Shown here: positions 1-7,990 of the stretch, one piece after another
How positions within the stretch are numbered: the stretch's first letter is position 1
Layout: each line of letters starts with the position of its first letter
NCBI GenBank assembly: GCA_949316235.1
Contig: OX438750.1
Coordinates: 62,001-126,000, forward strand
From: Oegoconia quadripuncta
Taxonomy: Eukaryota > Arthropoda > Insecta > Lepidoptera > Autostichidae
DNA length: 64,000 nt
Reading direction: 5' to 3'
Position numbers and translations under genes: made by a program
The notes under the pieces: model-generated
What the model saw: the letters and a program-made list of their open reading frames with translations, nothing else
Databases searched by the model: none
Told to the model about the DNA's origin: nothing

Positions 1-199
1 CTCCGCAGTGCCCTCTGCAAACAGAGGGACACGCGGAGAAACCCTCTTGCCCGGCCATATCGGCCGGGGTGTGCCGCTCTTGGTCTGGTCTCTCGCCTCA
101 GGCCTGTCCGGTATGGGAAGCCCTATCCGGCATAGCCCTGAGGGTCGTCGAGACACGCAAGCCCCTCCACCACGACAAGGTGGCGGCACGTCGAAGGGG
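1..199 (-). mobile_element. E0: 5' end of a family A SART-like element (cut by window edge)
   Basis: Only the 5' UTR start of a minus-strand element is present. It is essentially identical to the 5' end of E8 (37,871-38,069), so E0 may be another E8-type or full-length family A copy. A 5' UTR hairpin lies at about 2-38 (arms CCGCAGTGCCCTCTG and CAGAGGGACACGCGG on the plus strand). The sense 5' terminus is CCCCTTCGAC at 199. It is followed at 200-215 by acgtcgggggggaacc, which is the 5' end of another family A copy plus telomere and is best read as the right-hand target-site duplication. Confidence 0.8.
71..199 (-). ncRNA. Candidate HDV-like self-cleaving ribozyme, family A (E0)
   Basis: The sense RNA starts exactly at the element 5' end with CCCCTTC. 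This pairs with GGAGGGG as a 7-bp P1 with one U.G pair. P3 is ACC/GGT around a 7-nt loop. P2 is GTGCCGC/GCGGCAC (second strand at 71-77). P4 is a large hairpin. The joining segment before P2' reads GACCAAGA, which supplies the expected C-N-A-A. The helix order P1-P2-P3-P1'-P4-P2' is that of HDV-like ribozymes. Cleavage is inferred, not shown. Confidence 0.6.
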
Positions 200-213
200 A
201 CGTCGGGGGGGAA

Positions 214-283
214 CCTAACCTAACCTAACCTAACCTAACCTAACCTAACCTAACCTAACCTAACCTAACCTAACCTAACCTAA

Positions 284-285
<2 letters not shown>
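214..285. repeat. Telomeric (CCTAA)n tract
   Basis: About 14 perfect CCTAA units lie between E0 and E1. This is the longest telomeric tract in the window. It ends in CC directly before the poly(T) of E1, the register used by every element here. Confidence 0.97.
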
Positions 286-330
<45 letters not shown>

Positions 331-333
<3 letters not shown>

Positions 334-436
334 AGGAGAAACGCTCATGCTTATCCGCCCTCCTCGGGGGAGGGGGGCGGATTATGTCGGACTCCGGCAC
401 AGAAGGTGCCGGCCTACCGACTAAAAACTCCTGGGT
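331..436 (-). other. 3' module of E1 (structured RNA before the poly(A))
   Basis: Seen on the plus strand, the closing stem is CCAGGAG (332-338) with CTCCTGG (428-434). Hairpin A is CCGCCCTCC/GGAGGGGGGCGG. Hairpin B is GTCGG/CCGAC with an inner CGGCAC/GTGCCG. The same architecture recurs in every family with different bases in the stems. Confidence 0.8.
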
Positions 437-610
437 GTTCCTTCGCGCGCGCCTGTGCGGCGTGGCCACGGGTACCATCTGGTATTCGTCCGCAGCCACG
501 CCGGCGCGATGCCCGCCGCCGAACAACAGCGGCGGCAGGCCCACCTCTGGGCTGGAGCAGGGAGGAATCGCCTGGTCCAGCCACCTCTAGAAGGCGCGCG
601 GAAACACCGC

Positions 611-710
611 GCGCGCCTTCTCGCGGGGCCTATGTGTGGGCGGTGATCCCCCCGGATCGCGCGCGCCTTCTCGCGGGGCCTATGTGTGGGCGGTGATCCC
701 CCCGGATCGC
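611..710. repeat. Exact 50-bp tandem duplication in E1
   Basis: Positions 611-660 and 661-710 are identical. The sister copy E9 has a single unit at the matching place, so the duplication arose in E1 after the copies diverged. Confidence 0.95.
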
Positions 711-1589
711 CACCCACGGCCCCGCAGGGTAGGGGGGCAGAGGATCGCCTATCATTAAAGATAAGCTCTCCTCCGTGCCCCCCATGCGGCTGCATCTCCC
801 CTCGCTCTGCGAGTGACCTCGCAGAGAGAGAGGACCGCTTTCCACGGCCTCTCCTTGGCGTCCGCAGCTCGGACCTGGCTGCGGCCGGCAAAGAGTGGCC
901 GTCCCGCACGGCTACGACCTCTCAACAGAGAGGTCGTCCCCTACCATAGCGGCCCGCAACAGCGGCGGGAGGCCCGGAGAGGAGGCGGGGTGAACACCGC
1001 CCCTCCAACCCTCCCGCCGTCTCCCCCTGCGAACAGAGGGAGAGGGCCGCTTCCCACGACCTCTCGTCGACGGCCGCAGCCTTAGCTGCAGTCGTCAAGG
1101 AGAGGTCGCCCAAGTGCTGCAGACGATTCCACGGCGTCCCCTGCCCAGATGGGCATTCCTCAGGGAGCGCCGCTTCCTCGCCGCAGCCCGCTGTGGTGGA
1201 ATTCGCCCTCCACCATCCCTCGTCGTTCCACTCCCGAAAACGAATTTTCGGGAGTGGGACGACGAGGGCATTTCGGCGCCGAGGCGGGCCTCGGAGCCGA
1301 AACTTGGGCTGGTTTTTTATAGAGGTTTTCCTTCCTCGCGGTCCGGGCGGTTAAGCCAAGACCCTCGGTCCCGGACTGCAGCTGAAAGCCGCGGTCCCGG
1401 ATTACGAGCCCGGCGGTGGCAAGGGGTAGGAAGTTCCCCACCAGGAGGTTCCTCCTCCCCACGCCTGCTCGGCGGCAGTGCGAGTGCACACCGAGCCCAC
1501 CCTTACTCCCCCACTAGGAGGGGAGCGTCTCCTGCTCCATCCGCAGTGCCCTCCGCTAAACCAGAGGGACACGCGGAGGAGCCCCCCGG

Positions 1590-1748
1590 TGTCAGACTAT
1601 TCGCCATCGGCCAACAAGAACCCTTAAAAGGGAAGTTGTTGACCGATGCCCAGGGTGCACCGGCCCAACGACTACCGTTCCCCCCAGACGTATCCAGGGG
1701 GACAAGTAGCCATCAGGCACACGAGGAGGTTGTCTGACATCGCACCCC
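1590..1748 (-). ncRNA. Candidate HDV-like ribozyme, family N (E1)
   Basis: The sense RNA begins GGGGTGC at 1,748, which is the element 5' end. P1 pairs it with GCACCCT (1,652-1,658), giving 7 bp whose first pair is G.U, the HDV hallmark. P2 is TGTCAGAC (1,732-1,739) with GTCTGACA (1,590-1,597). P3 is ACC (1,728-1,730) with GGT (1,659-1,661). The P3 loop opens with TCCTCG, and GG follows P1' so that a P1.1 can form. P4 is a long hairpin (1,604-1,648). The P4-P2 joint reads GGCGAATA with the presumed catalytic C opposite 1,603. This is the most HDV-like copy in the window. Confidence 0.8.
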
Positions 1749-1787
1749 AACCTAACCTAACCTAACCTAACCTAACCTAACCTAACC
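1749..1787. repeat. Telomeric (CCTAA)n tract
   Basis: A 39-bp tract begins AACC at the 5' end of E1 and ends CC before the poly(T) of E2. Confidence 0.96.
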
Positions 1788-1811
1788 TTTTTTTTTTTTT
1801 TTTTTTTTTTT

Positions 1812-1926
1812 GACGGGGAGAAAAGCTTTTTACGCCTTCGACCCGCCGCTGTGGGGCAGCGGCGGGGATATGTGGGGCTCGCCGCTCCAATGATAGGAGC
1901 GGCCCTACCCACTAAAACTCCCCGGT
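1812..1926 (-). other. 3' module of E2
   Basis: Closing stem CGGGGAG (1,814-1,820) with CTCCCCG (1,918-1,924). Hairpin A is CCCGCCGCTG/CAGCGGCGGG. Hairpin B is GTGGG/CCCAC with an inner GCCGCTCC/GGAGCGGC. It lies directly beside the poly(A). Confidence 0.8.
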
Positions 1927-2019
1927 GTCCCTCTCACCGCTAGTGACGGAGCCCAGGAACGAAAGCGCGACTGCAGCTCCGTCAGCGGATGTCCGTCTTC
2001 GGACACATCACAATTAGGC

Positions 2020-5000
2020 CTAGTGGTCTACACCACTATGGTGACGCGCCGGGACACTTGGCGCGTCATCCACCACGAGGACCGGTTGTTGACGGGCAAC
2101 GGACACCCCCATGTCCGCCGCCGAAGTCCTCTGTACGAGGGGAAGGAGGCTGCGGCCAAAGGCCAACCGCCTGCGCCCCGGACGTTTGCGCCGCATCGGG
2201 TGAGAGGATGCTTCGTCCTCCCTCATCCGCTCCGCCTCCTCCTTCTGCGACATCACCGTTTCGCAGAAGGAGACCATCGCCTTCCATGACGCCTCGCTGT
2301 CCACCATAGCTTTGACTACGGTGGGCAGCGAGAGGTCTGACCCCAGGGCCGCAACGAGCTCTGCTCGGGGCTCCATCCAGGCCACGCACTCCGCCAGCGT
2401 ATGCTGCGCCGTGTCTTCGGCGCAGCCGCAACTGTGGCATTGAGGCGTGGGCTCTCGACCCGCCACGTTGCACAGGTACCTCCCAAAGCATCCGTGCCCC
2501 GAGAGGACCTGCGCAAGGTGGAAGGTCATTACCCCCCGTTTGCCTGCGACCCATCTCTCCAGGACGGGTCGAATGGCGCCAATAGTGCGTAGGCCATATT
2601 CGGCCTCCGCCAGCCCTAGCTCCCATTTCCGGAGGAGATCCTTGCGCGAGAGTTCTCTCCACCGCTTTATCTCCTCCGGAAGCGGCTCGGATCCGCGAGA
2701 CCGCAGGTGCGCGACCCGCCGATAAACATCGGCCAGCACTTCGGCCTCTAACTCCCAGGGCGGGGTGCCGGCTAGCACGCATGCCGCATCGCACGAAATG
2801 GTGCGGTACCCTCTTATGAGCCTGACCGCCATGACCCGCTGCGGTCTCCGCAGTAGGGCCCGATTAGTGGCGGTCAGAGCGTTCACCCAGATGGGTGCCC
2901 CATAGAGTGCCATAGACCGCACCACTCCGGCGTACAGTCGGCGGCAGCTGCTCTTCGGCTCTCCCACGTTTGGGAGGAGGCGGCTTAGCGCCGCAGCAGC
3001 ACCCACAAGTTTGGGCGCCATGCGCTCAAAATGTGCCCGAAAATTCCAGCGGCTGTCGAGGACGAGGCCAAGATACCGCATCGTCGGCTCGACAGCGATG
3101 GGCACACCCCCAACTACGATCCGGGACCCGGCGGGAGGAGCTCTCCGAGGGCCGTGAAAACACAGCGCCTCGGATTTGTTTAAAGCCACCTCCAGACCCA
3201 ACCGCCGGATCCTCGCCACCACTTGGGCCACACCGGCCGTGGCCAGGATAACCACCTCTCTATATGAGCGAGCGCGGGCTAACACAATAGTGTCGTCGGC
3301 GTAGCAGACGACTTCAACGCCTCGCAAGTTGGCCCCGCGCAGTACCCAATCATATCCAATGTTCCACAGGAGCGGTCCAAGAACCGACCCCTGTGGAACA
3401 CCGCATGCCATCTCTTTATGTCGCCACGTATCCCGGGTCGGATACGTGACGGCTCTCTCTGAGAGGTAGTTATCCACTACCCGACGCAAATACAACGGCA
3501 CACAATGATGCCTGAGTGCCCCTCTTATTGTGCCCCAGGGGAGGGTGTTAAAGGCATTGGCAATGTCGAGGGACACCGCCAAGACAACCTCACCCCGGGA
3601 CACGGCTCCATCCGCCAGGGCCCTCACCCGCGCAATAGCGTCGATGGTGGACCTGCCCCGGCGGAAACCGAACTGGTTAGCACTCAGGTCTGGACCTGAA
3701 CCCTCCAAGTGCCTGACGAGGCGAGCCGCAATTATACGCTCCAGGAGCTTGCCCGCCTCGTCGAGCAGGACAATCGGCCTGTATGCTGAGGGCGAGTCAG
3801 CAGGGCGCCCCTCCTTCTTTATGAGTACCAGTTTCCCCGTTTTCCATATGCGAGGAAACTGGCCCCGCTTCAGGCACTCTGAAAAGAGCCTCCTCGTTTG
3901 CGGCTCCAGCGGATCATTCGCTGCCAGGACCCAGGCTCGCCCAGGGATTCCGTCTGGGCCAGGGGCAGTATTTTTGGCGCGAAGCCGCAATACAGCCGCA
4001 CCGAGCTCTCCTCCCGAGATTTCGGGAGCGTTCGCCTCTTCTGCACCCTCATCATTTGACACCTCCTGCGACGCCATCGGAGGAGGAACGTATTCGACCC
4101 TATTGGGGAACAGGGCTTCCACCACCTGCTCAAGAAGCTGCGGCTGGAGACTCTGCGTCAGAGGGGGGGCCCAGGGGCGAAGCTTTTGCCTCACCATCCT
4201 GTACGGCCTCCCCCACGGATCCTTGTTGAGAGTCTCCAGCATTTCCTCTTCCGCCAACGACTTGGCCCTGGCTATAGCCGTCTGCAGGGTCGTAACGGCT
4301 TCCCGGTAAACGGCGTATAGCCTGGCCTCTTCGGCTTCGTCCCTCTGCCTCCGTCTCCTGTACCGCGTGTAGGGACGTCTGGCGGCAATGCACGCCTTGC
4401 GCAGTTGAGAGAGCTCCTCGGACCACCAGTACACTTTCCGCCTGTGTGGGACTGGTTTGACGCGGGGCATGGCCGCGTCACAGACATGTGACATGGCCTT
4501 AACGAGCCGCACCGCTTCACTCTCCACGTCTTCCGGGACCTCGGAACCAGCAACCCAAGCCTGAACGATGGCAGCCTCGAGCAGCGCCTCCCTGTCTAAC
4601 TTTCTGATAGACCAGCGAGGGCCATCCCGTCTCTGGAGGCTCGGGTCGCTCGAGATCGACCGAAGCGCCGACAGGGTGTACTGGATGTACCGGTGGTCGG
4701 ACAGGGTCTCGACATCCTCCCTTACCCCCCAGCCGTGGACACGGCGCGCCAGGGCGGCGTTTGCAAACGTAACGTCTACAATAGAGCCGCCCTGTTGCCG
4801 CACGCATGTGTTCACGGAGCCCCGATTTAAGACCACGAGACCCGTGGCGACCGCCCAGTCCTCTAGGGCTTCGCCGCGCGCGTTTGCCGTAGGAGATCCC
4901 CACGCCAAGGATTTGGCGTTGAGATCCCCAGCGACGAGCACCAAATTAGGGCGACTTTGGCCAATCAGAGCCCCGACTTCGACCAGGAACTGTTCGAAGT

Positions 5001-5295
5001 CCGCCAGCCTCCGATTTGGCGAGAAATAGGCCCCAACGACCATAACGTCACCCAGGTATGCCGCTACGAACCCTCGACCCTTCCTTACTCTTTCCAGGGG
5101 AGGGGAGCCAGCCGAAACCTGGGTGACGATCGCAACCACGCCCTCGTGGTCCGAGGCCCAGTTATCCCGTGGAGGGACGTAGTACGGCTCGGACACTACT
5201 GCCACCTGGATAAGCCACTCCGCCATGCTCTGGGTCAAGAGATCCTGAGCTCTGGCGGAGTGGTTTATATTCGCCTGCAGTACCCGGAGATCCAT
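2020..5295 (-). CDS. ORF2: APE endonuclease / reverse transcriptase (E2)
   Basis: This 1,091-residue protein nicks the telomeric repeat and reverse-transcribes the element RNA at the nick. The N-terminal APE endonuclease shows QANINHSARAQ, SEPYYVPP near 35, GDLNAKS near 122 and SDHRYI at 199. The RT shows PGPDGIPGRAW, YRPIVLLDEAGKLLERI, FGFRRGRSTIDAI, SLDIANAFNTLPW near 575, GVPQGSVLGPLLW and the catalytic YADD at 665-668. A C-terminal CCHC (CHSCGCAEDTAQHTLAEC) lies near 952-970. There is no RNase H domain. The start ATG (5,293-5,295) shares its A with the ORF1 stop (TAATG), as described for SART1 translational coupling. No motif is missing. Confidence 0.95.
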   Translation of the reverse strand: MDLRVLQANINHSARAQDLLTQSMAEWLIQVAVVSEPYYVPPRDNWASDHEGVVAIVTQVSAGSPPLERVRKGRGFVAAYLGDVMVVGAYFSPNRRLADFEQFLVEVGALIGQSRPNLVLVAGDLNAKSLAWGSPTANARGEALEDWAVATGLVVLNRGSVNTCVRQQGGSIVDVTFANAALARRVHGWGVREDVETLSDHRYIQYTLSALRSISSDPSLQRRDGPRWSIRKLDREALLEAAIVQAWVAGSEVPEDVESEAVRLVKAMSHVCDAAMPRVKPVPHRRKVYWWSEELSQLRKACIAARRPYTRYRRRRQRDEAEEARLYAVYREAVTTLQTAIARAKSLAEEEMLETLNKDPWGRPYRMVRQKLRPWAPPLTQSLQPQLLEQVVEALFPNRVEYVPPPMASQEVSNDEGAEEANAPEISGGELGAAVLRLRAKNTAPGPDGIPGRAWVLAANDPLEPQTRRLFSECLKRGQFPRIWKTGKLVLIKKEGRPADSPSAYRPIVLLDEAGKLLERIIAARLVRHLEGSGPDLSANQFGFRRGRSTIDAIARVRALADGAVSRGEVVLAVSLDIANAFNTLPWGTIRGALRHHCVPLYLRRVVDNYLSERAVTYPTRDTWRHKEMACGVPQGSVLGPLLWNIGYDWVLRGANLRGVEVVCYADDTIVLARARSYREVVILATAGVAQVVARIRRLGLEVALNKSEALCFHGPRRAPPAGSRIVVGGVPIAVEPTMRYLGLVLDSRWNFRAHFERMAPKLVGAAAALSRLLPNVGEPKSSCRRLYAGVVRSMALYGAPIWVNALTATNRALLRRPQRVMAVRLIRGYRTISCDAACVLAGTPPWELEAEVLADVYRRVAHLRSRGSEPLPEEIKRWRELSRKDLLRKWELGLAEAEYGLRTIGAIRPVLERWVAGKRGVMTFHLAQVLSGHGCFGRYLCNVAGREPTPQCHSCGCAEDTAQHTLAECVAWMEPRAELVAALGSDLSLPTVVKAMVDSEASWKAMVSFCETVMSQKEEAERMREDEASSHPMRRKRPGRRRLAFGRSLLPLVQRTSAADMGVSVARQQPVLVVDDAPSVPARHHSGVDH

Positions 5296-7460
5296 TAAAT
5301 GGCGATGTCCATCGAAACCGCCTCGGCCTCGCCCCGAGCTTTTGTGCTAGTGGACGGGCGGACCGGCTGCGAGGGGGCCCGAGGGCCATCGCCGCCGTTT
5401 CTCCTGCTCTTGGTTCGGCGCGGGGCAGCACATGCGTTGCTGCCCAGTCTGTGGTTGGCCGACTTTCCCGCTGCCTCGCACACAGAGCAACGCGGTTGCT
5501 CGGAGCATCCTCCAGCCTTATGCCCAGGCCGACCGCAGCAGTAGCACTGATCGCTACGGTCAACCTCGGCGGAGCACTGCTCTCGCACGTGCCCGACCTC
5601 CAAACAGCGATAGCACCTGAGAGGGCGGGGCTCCAGAAGCCGCACTTGGGCGGACACCCACCCAATCAATAGTCTCCCGCCGACCTTGATCTTGTTGGCC
5701 GCCGCGATTGGGCAATGCACCATTACCGAGCCGAGACCCGATTGGTTTTGGCGAATTTCGCCAGCCCGTACGGACTCGGTCGGGCATCCGCCGGCATGCG
5801 CTACTGCTTTGACTACGTCCTCTACAGTGGCTGCGTCATCCAGGCCCGAGATGCGCATGTCCGCGCTTCTCGTAGGCCTGGTGATTTGGACGCAGTCTGC
5901 TGTGAGGACCTCCCTGAGCTTATTGGCTAGGGCGTCCGCCTTGTCGCCACTGGTCGCGCCTGGCACCTCCAGAATCCGCGCACCGGTGGCCGTCCGCCGT
6001 GATCGTATGGCAGCGATGCCGAGGCCCGCAAGGTCAATTCTCCTCTGGGCCTCCTTCAGCGCGCTGGCATACGTAATGCCACTCTTTTCTGCTTCCGGCT
6101 GTAGAGTGATGACTACAGCCGATGAGCGTGGCGGCCGGAGTTTGACCGGGCGCGGCGACTTCGCGGAGCTACTCGGTGCTGGCACCTTGCTGCCCGTCTT
6201 TTGGCCCTTTTTAACCACCGTGGTCCAGGCCTGGTCCATGGACCTCGGTGCCGGTGGCAGCGGGCGGGCTTCAGGGGCGGCTTTGGACATTTTAGGCGCC
6301 ACTGATTGCCCCTTCTTAATGGCCTTCTTGCGGGCTCTCTTCGTCATGGGCGGAGCAGGGTCCGAGCTCGGCACGGCGGAGCTGGCAACTGTCCGAGCCT
6401 TCCTTGGCATGCTGACGGGAGGTTCAGGGTTAGGGTCAGGAATGACTCTTTCCTCCGATTCCCGTCTCGCGTCGGCTGCTAGTGGAGGTCGAAGCCTCTT
6501 AGCCGGAAGGAGCCGCTCCTCCATGGCTTCCAATCTGGCATTTAGCATGGTCCCCACCTGGACCATTATACGCCGCATGAACTCCTCTGGGTCGGCTTGA
6601 GCGGGCGTGGATGGCGCTCGATCGACCACAGAGGGAACGGAACCTCCATGTTGGGCTTGCTGGAACCCAGCCCGCAGCTCCTGCATTTCCTTGCGGAGCT
6701 CCGCAAGCTCGGCCCGCAGTCGCACGTTGTCCGCATGGAGACGGGCTGTCTCGTCCGAGATGCTGCGCTCAGAGAGCGCATTAACGGCCCCACTGATAGA
6801 GGCCGCTGCGTCTTTTAGGGCCCTCTGAAATGTGCCTTTGAGGTGGCGAGATTTCGTTGCCACCGCAGATATCACCGCCAGGCCATCCTCCACTTTTTTA
6901 CCTAGGTCCTGGGTAGAGCAGGCCCCGGCCTCTTTGTCTGCCAACGGTGCAGGCTGAGCTCCCCGTTTGGGGAGAACCCTTCTGGCTAGATCGCCGACCT
7001 CCTCCTCTGCCTTCAGGTATAGCTCGCGCTCTTTTGCCTCATTGAGCGCCGCCTTGGCTTTGGCGAGACTAACGTATTCGCCAGTGGTCGGCGGGCGACC
7101 ACGGCCTCTCGACGCCGGCGTATCAGGGCGGGATTTCGCCCCTTCACTCCCGCTTTCACTAGAAAGCGACGTCTCGCTCAGACGCCGCTTTTTTCCACCT
7201 TTCTTCCACATTTTGCCCCCAGGCTTGGAAGATGCTCCGGATGTGACGGTGACCAAACTTGCGTCTGTGTCACCGGAGCCCAAACTCATAAATGAGTCGG
7301 ACTCACCCTCTAACATATCCGCCGCTTTCGCGGCGTTCTCCCTGTCACTTGCTGACGCGCAAGGTGACGCGCAAGCTGCGCTTTCCCTCTTATTTTGGCC
7401 TTTACGGCCACCACCTAGTTTTATTTTAAAAGATTTGGACATCTGGATTTTGATTCCCAC
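5295..7460 (-). CDS. ORF1: Gag-like RNA-binding protein (E2)
   Basis: This 721-residue ORF1 protein packages element RNA and, by analogy with SART1, directs it to telomeres. It has a basic, Ser/Pro-rich N-terminal half with KR-rich patches, a short coiled coil (SDETARLHADN to QELRAGFQQ), a conserved globular region starting near SSAVVITLQPEAE, and three zinc knuckles at about 616-677 (CYRCLEVGHVREQC, CYCCGRPGHKAGGC, CSVCEAAGK with H and C following). An internal Met at residue 7 (MSKSFKIK) is an alternative start and fits the MS start of the other family A ORF1s. Its N-terminus differs from E5/E7/E8/E10, although the body is closest to E7. Confidence 0.92.
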   Translation of the reverse strand: MGIKIQMSKSFKIKLGGGRKGQNKRESAACASPCASASDRENAAKAADMLEGESDSFMSLGSGDTDASLVTVTSGASSKPGGKMWKKGGKKRRLSETSLSSESGSEGAKSRPDTPASRGRGRPPTTGEYVSLAKAKAALNEAKERELYLKAEEEVGDLARRVLPKRGAQPAPLADKEAGACSTQDLGKKVEDGLAVISAVATKSRHLKGTFQRALKDAAASISGAVNALSERSISDETARLHADNVRLRAELAELRKEMQELRAGFQQAQHGGSVPSVVDRAPSTPAQADPEEFMRRIMVQVGTMLNARLEAMEERLLPAKRLRPPLAADARRESEERVIPDPNPEPPVSMPRKARTVASSAVPSSDPAPPMTKRARKKAIKKGQSVAPKMSKAAPEARPLPPAPRSMDQAWTTVVKKGQKTGSKVPAPSSSAKSPRPVKLRPPRSSAVVITLQPEAEKSGITYASALKEAQRRIDLAGLGIAAIRSRRTATGARILEVPGATSGDKADALANKLREVLTADCVQITRPTRSADMRISGLDDAATVEDVVKAVAHAGGCPTESVRAGEIRQNQSGLGSVMVHCPIAAANKIKVGGRLLIGWVSAQVRLLEPRPLRCYRCLEVGHVREQCSAEVDRSDQCYCCGRPGHKAGGCSEQPRCSVCEAAGKSANHRLGSNACAAPRRTKSRRNGGDGPRAPSQPVRPSTSTKARGEAEAVSMDIAI

Positions 7461-7847
7461 GAGTGGGGTCGAAGTATGCGGTCACCCCCCGGGTGACGCC
7501 CATTCCGGGGGGAAGGCTAAGTACAGTAGAGGTCGCCAGGTGTCTACCGGTTTTAACGAGGGTTCTCTCGGGTTTTATAGGGTTTTCCTTCCCGCGGGCC
7601 GGCCAATTAAGGCAAGCCCTCCGGCCAGCAGACACACGACGTCTCCCACTGGAGCCACCAGCAGGGTCGTTGAGGTGTGTTTGCCAGTTACGGAACGCGA
7701 GGGGGTGGCGAACGCCCCTCCTCCAACGGTGACGCAAAACCGCGCCTGTCGGCATTCCGCCAAATTAGCGAAAGCCGACCCGTCCTTGTCCCAAATAGGG
7801 ACCCACCCGTCCCCGCCTGCCAGGCCCATATCGGGCCCCGCCGGGGT

Positions 7848-7976
7848 GTGCCGCTCTTGGTCTGGTCTCTCGCCTCAGGCCTGTCCGGTATGGGAAGCCC
7901 TGTCCGGCATAGCCCTGAGGGTCGTCGAGACACGCAAGCCCCTTCACCACGACAAGGTGGCGGCACGTCGAAGGGG
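7848..7976 (-). ncRNA. Candidate HDV-like ribozyme, family A (E2)
   Basis: P1 is CCCCTTC/GAAGGGG, a perfect 7 bp starting at the 5' end. P2 is GTGCCGC/GCGGCAC (second strand 7,848-7,854). P3 is ACC/GGT around 7 nt. P4 has CCTCAGG/CCTGAGG. The joint before P2' reads GACCAAGA. P1 differs from the C7/G7 of E5, E7 and E10 by compensatory changes. Confidence 0.65.
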
Positions 7977-7990
7977 AACCTAACCTAACC
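7977..7990. repeat. Short telomeric tract
   Basis: AACCTAACCTAACC, fewer than three units, separates E2 from the tail of E3. Confidence 0.93.

Larger units (their letters stand above)
286..1748 (-). mobile_element. E1: ORF-less non-autonomous element (family N)
   Basis: The element has a 45-nt poly(T) tail (286-330), a complete 3' module (331-436), about 1.1 kb of GC-rich sequence and a ribozyme-like 5' end (1,590-1,748). No ORF resembles ORF1 or ORF2, and the open frames present are short and unconserved. It is 1,418 bp without the tail. A second copy, E9, lies at 38,106-39,568. Its 3' module is closest to that of E8: both use the GTCGG/CCGAC stem and the same CGGCAC/GTGCCG hairpin. Inside are two diverged repeats (about 826-898 and 1,037-1,110), a hairpin with arms ACTCCCGAAAA/TTTTCGGGAGT at 1,230-1,256 and a 5' UTR hairpin at 1,538-1,578. 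Movement in trans by a SART-like RT is inferred. Confidence 0.85.
1788..7976 (-). mobile_element. E2: full-length SART-like element, family A
   Basis: The parts are poly(T) 1,788-1,811, 3' UTR 1,812-2,019, ORF2 2,020-5,295, ORF1 5,295-7,460, 5' UTR 7,461-7,976. Both ORFs are intact, both ends abut telomeric repeats in the standard register, and the 5' end carries the ribozyme-like fold. It is therefore a candidate autonomous copy. The 516-bp 5' UTR contains no ORF that I can support. Its AT-richer box near 7,571-7,590 (ttttatagggttttccttcc on the plus strand) recurs in other family A and N copies. Confidence 0.93.

Noticed and set aside
286..330. Poly(T) runs as assembly gaps or promoters
   Set aside because: They lie exactly between telomeric CC and a conserved 3' module in every element, as expected for retrotransposon poly(A) tails.
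421..909. Overlapping long open frames in E1/E9, such as 162 codons on the minus strand
   Set aside because: They are GC-rich shadow frames. They do not keep frame between E1 and E9, which differ by 50-bp and about 80-bp length changes, and they resemble no ORF1 or ORF2 domain.
5686..6600. Long plus-strand open frames opposite ORF1/ORF2 (for example 5,686-6,600 and 26,038-26,490)
   Set aside because: Antisense shadows caused by high GC and codon bias of the minus-strand genes; no recognisable domains.
1788..7976. TRAS-type rather than SART-type elements
   Set aside because: TRAS and SART elements insert in opposite orientation. Here the sense strand continues into TTAGG after the poly(A) and UAAUG junctions occur, both as described for SART1. 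A formal phylogeny could still shift the label within the R1 clade.
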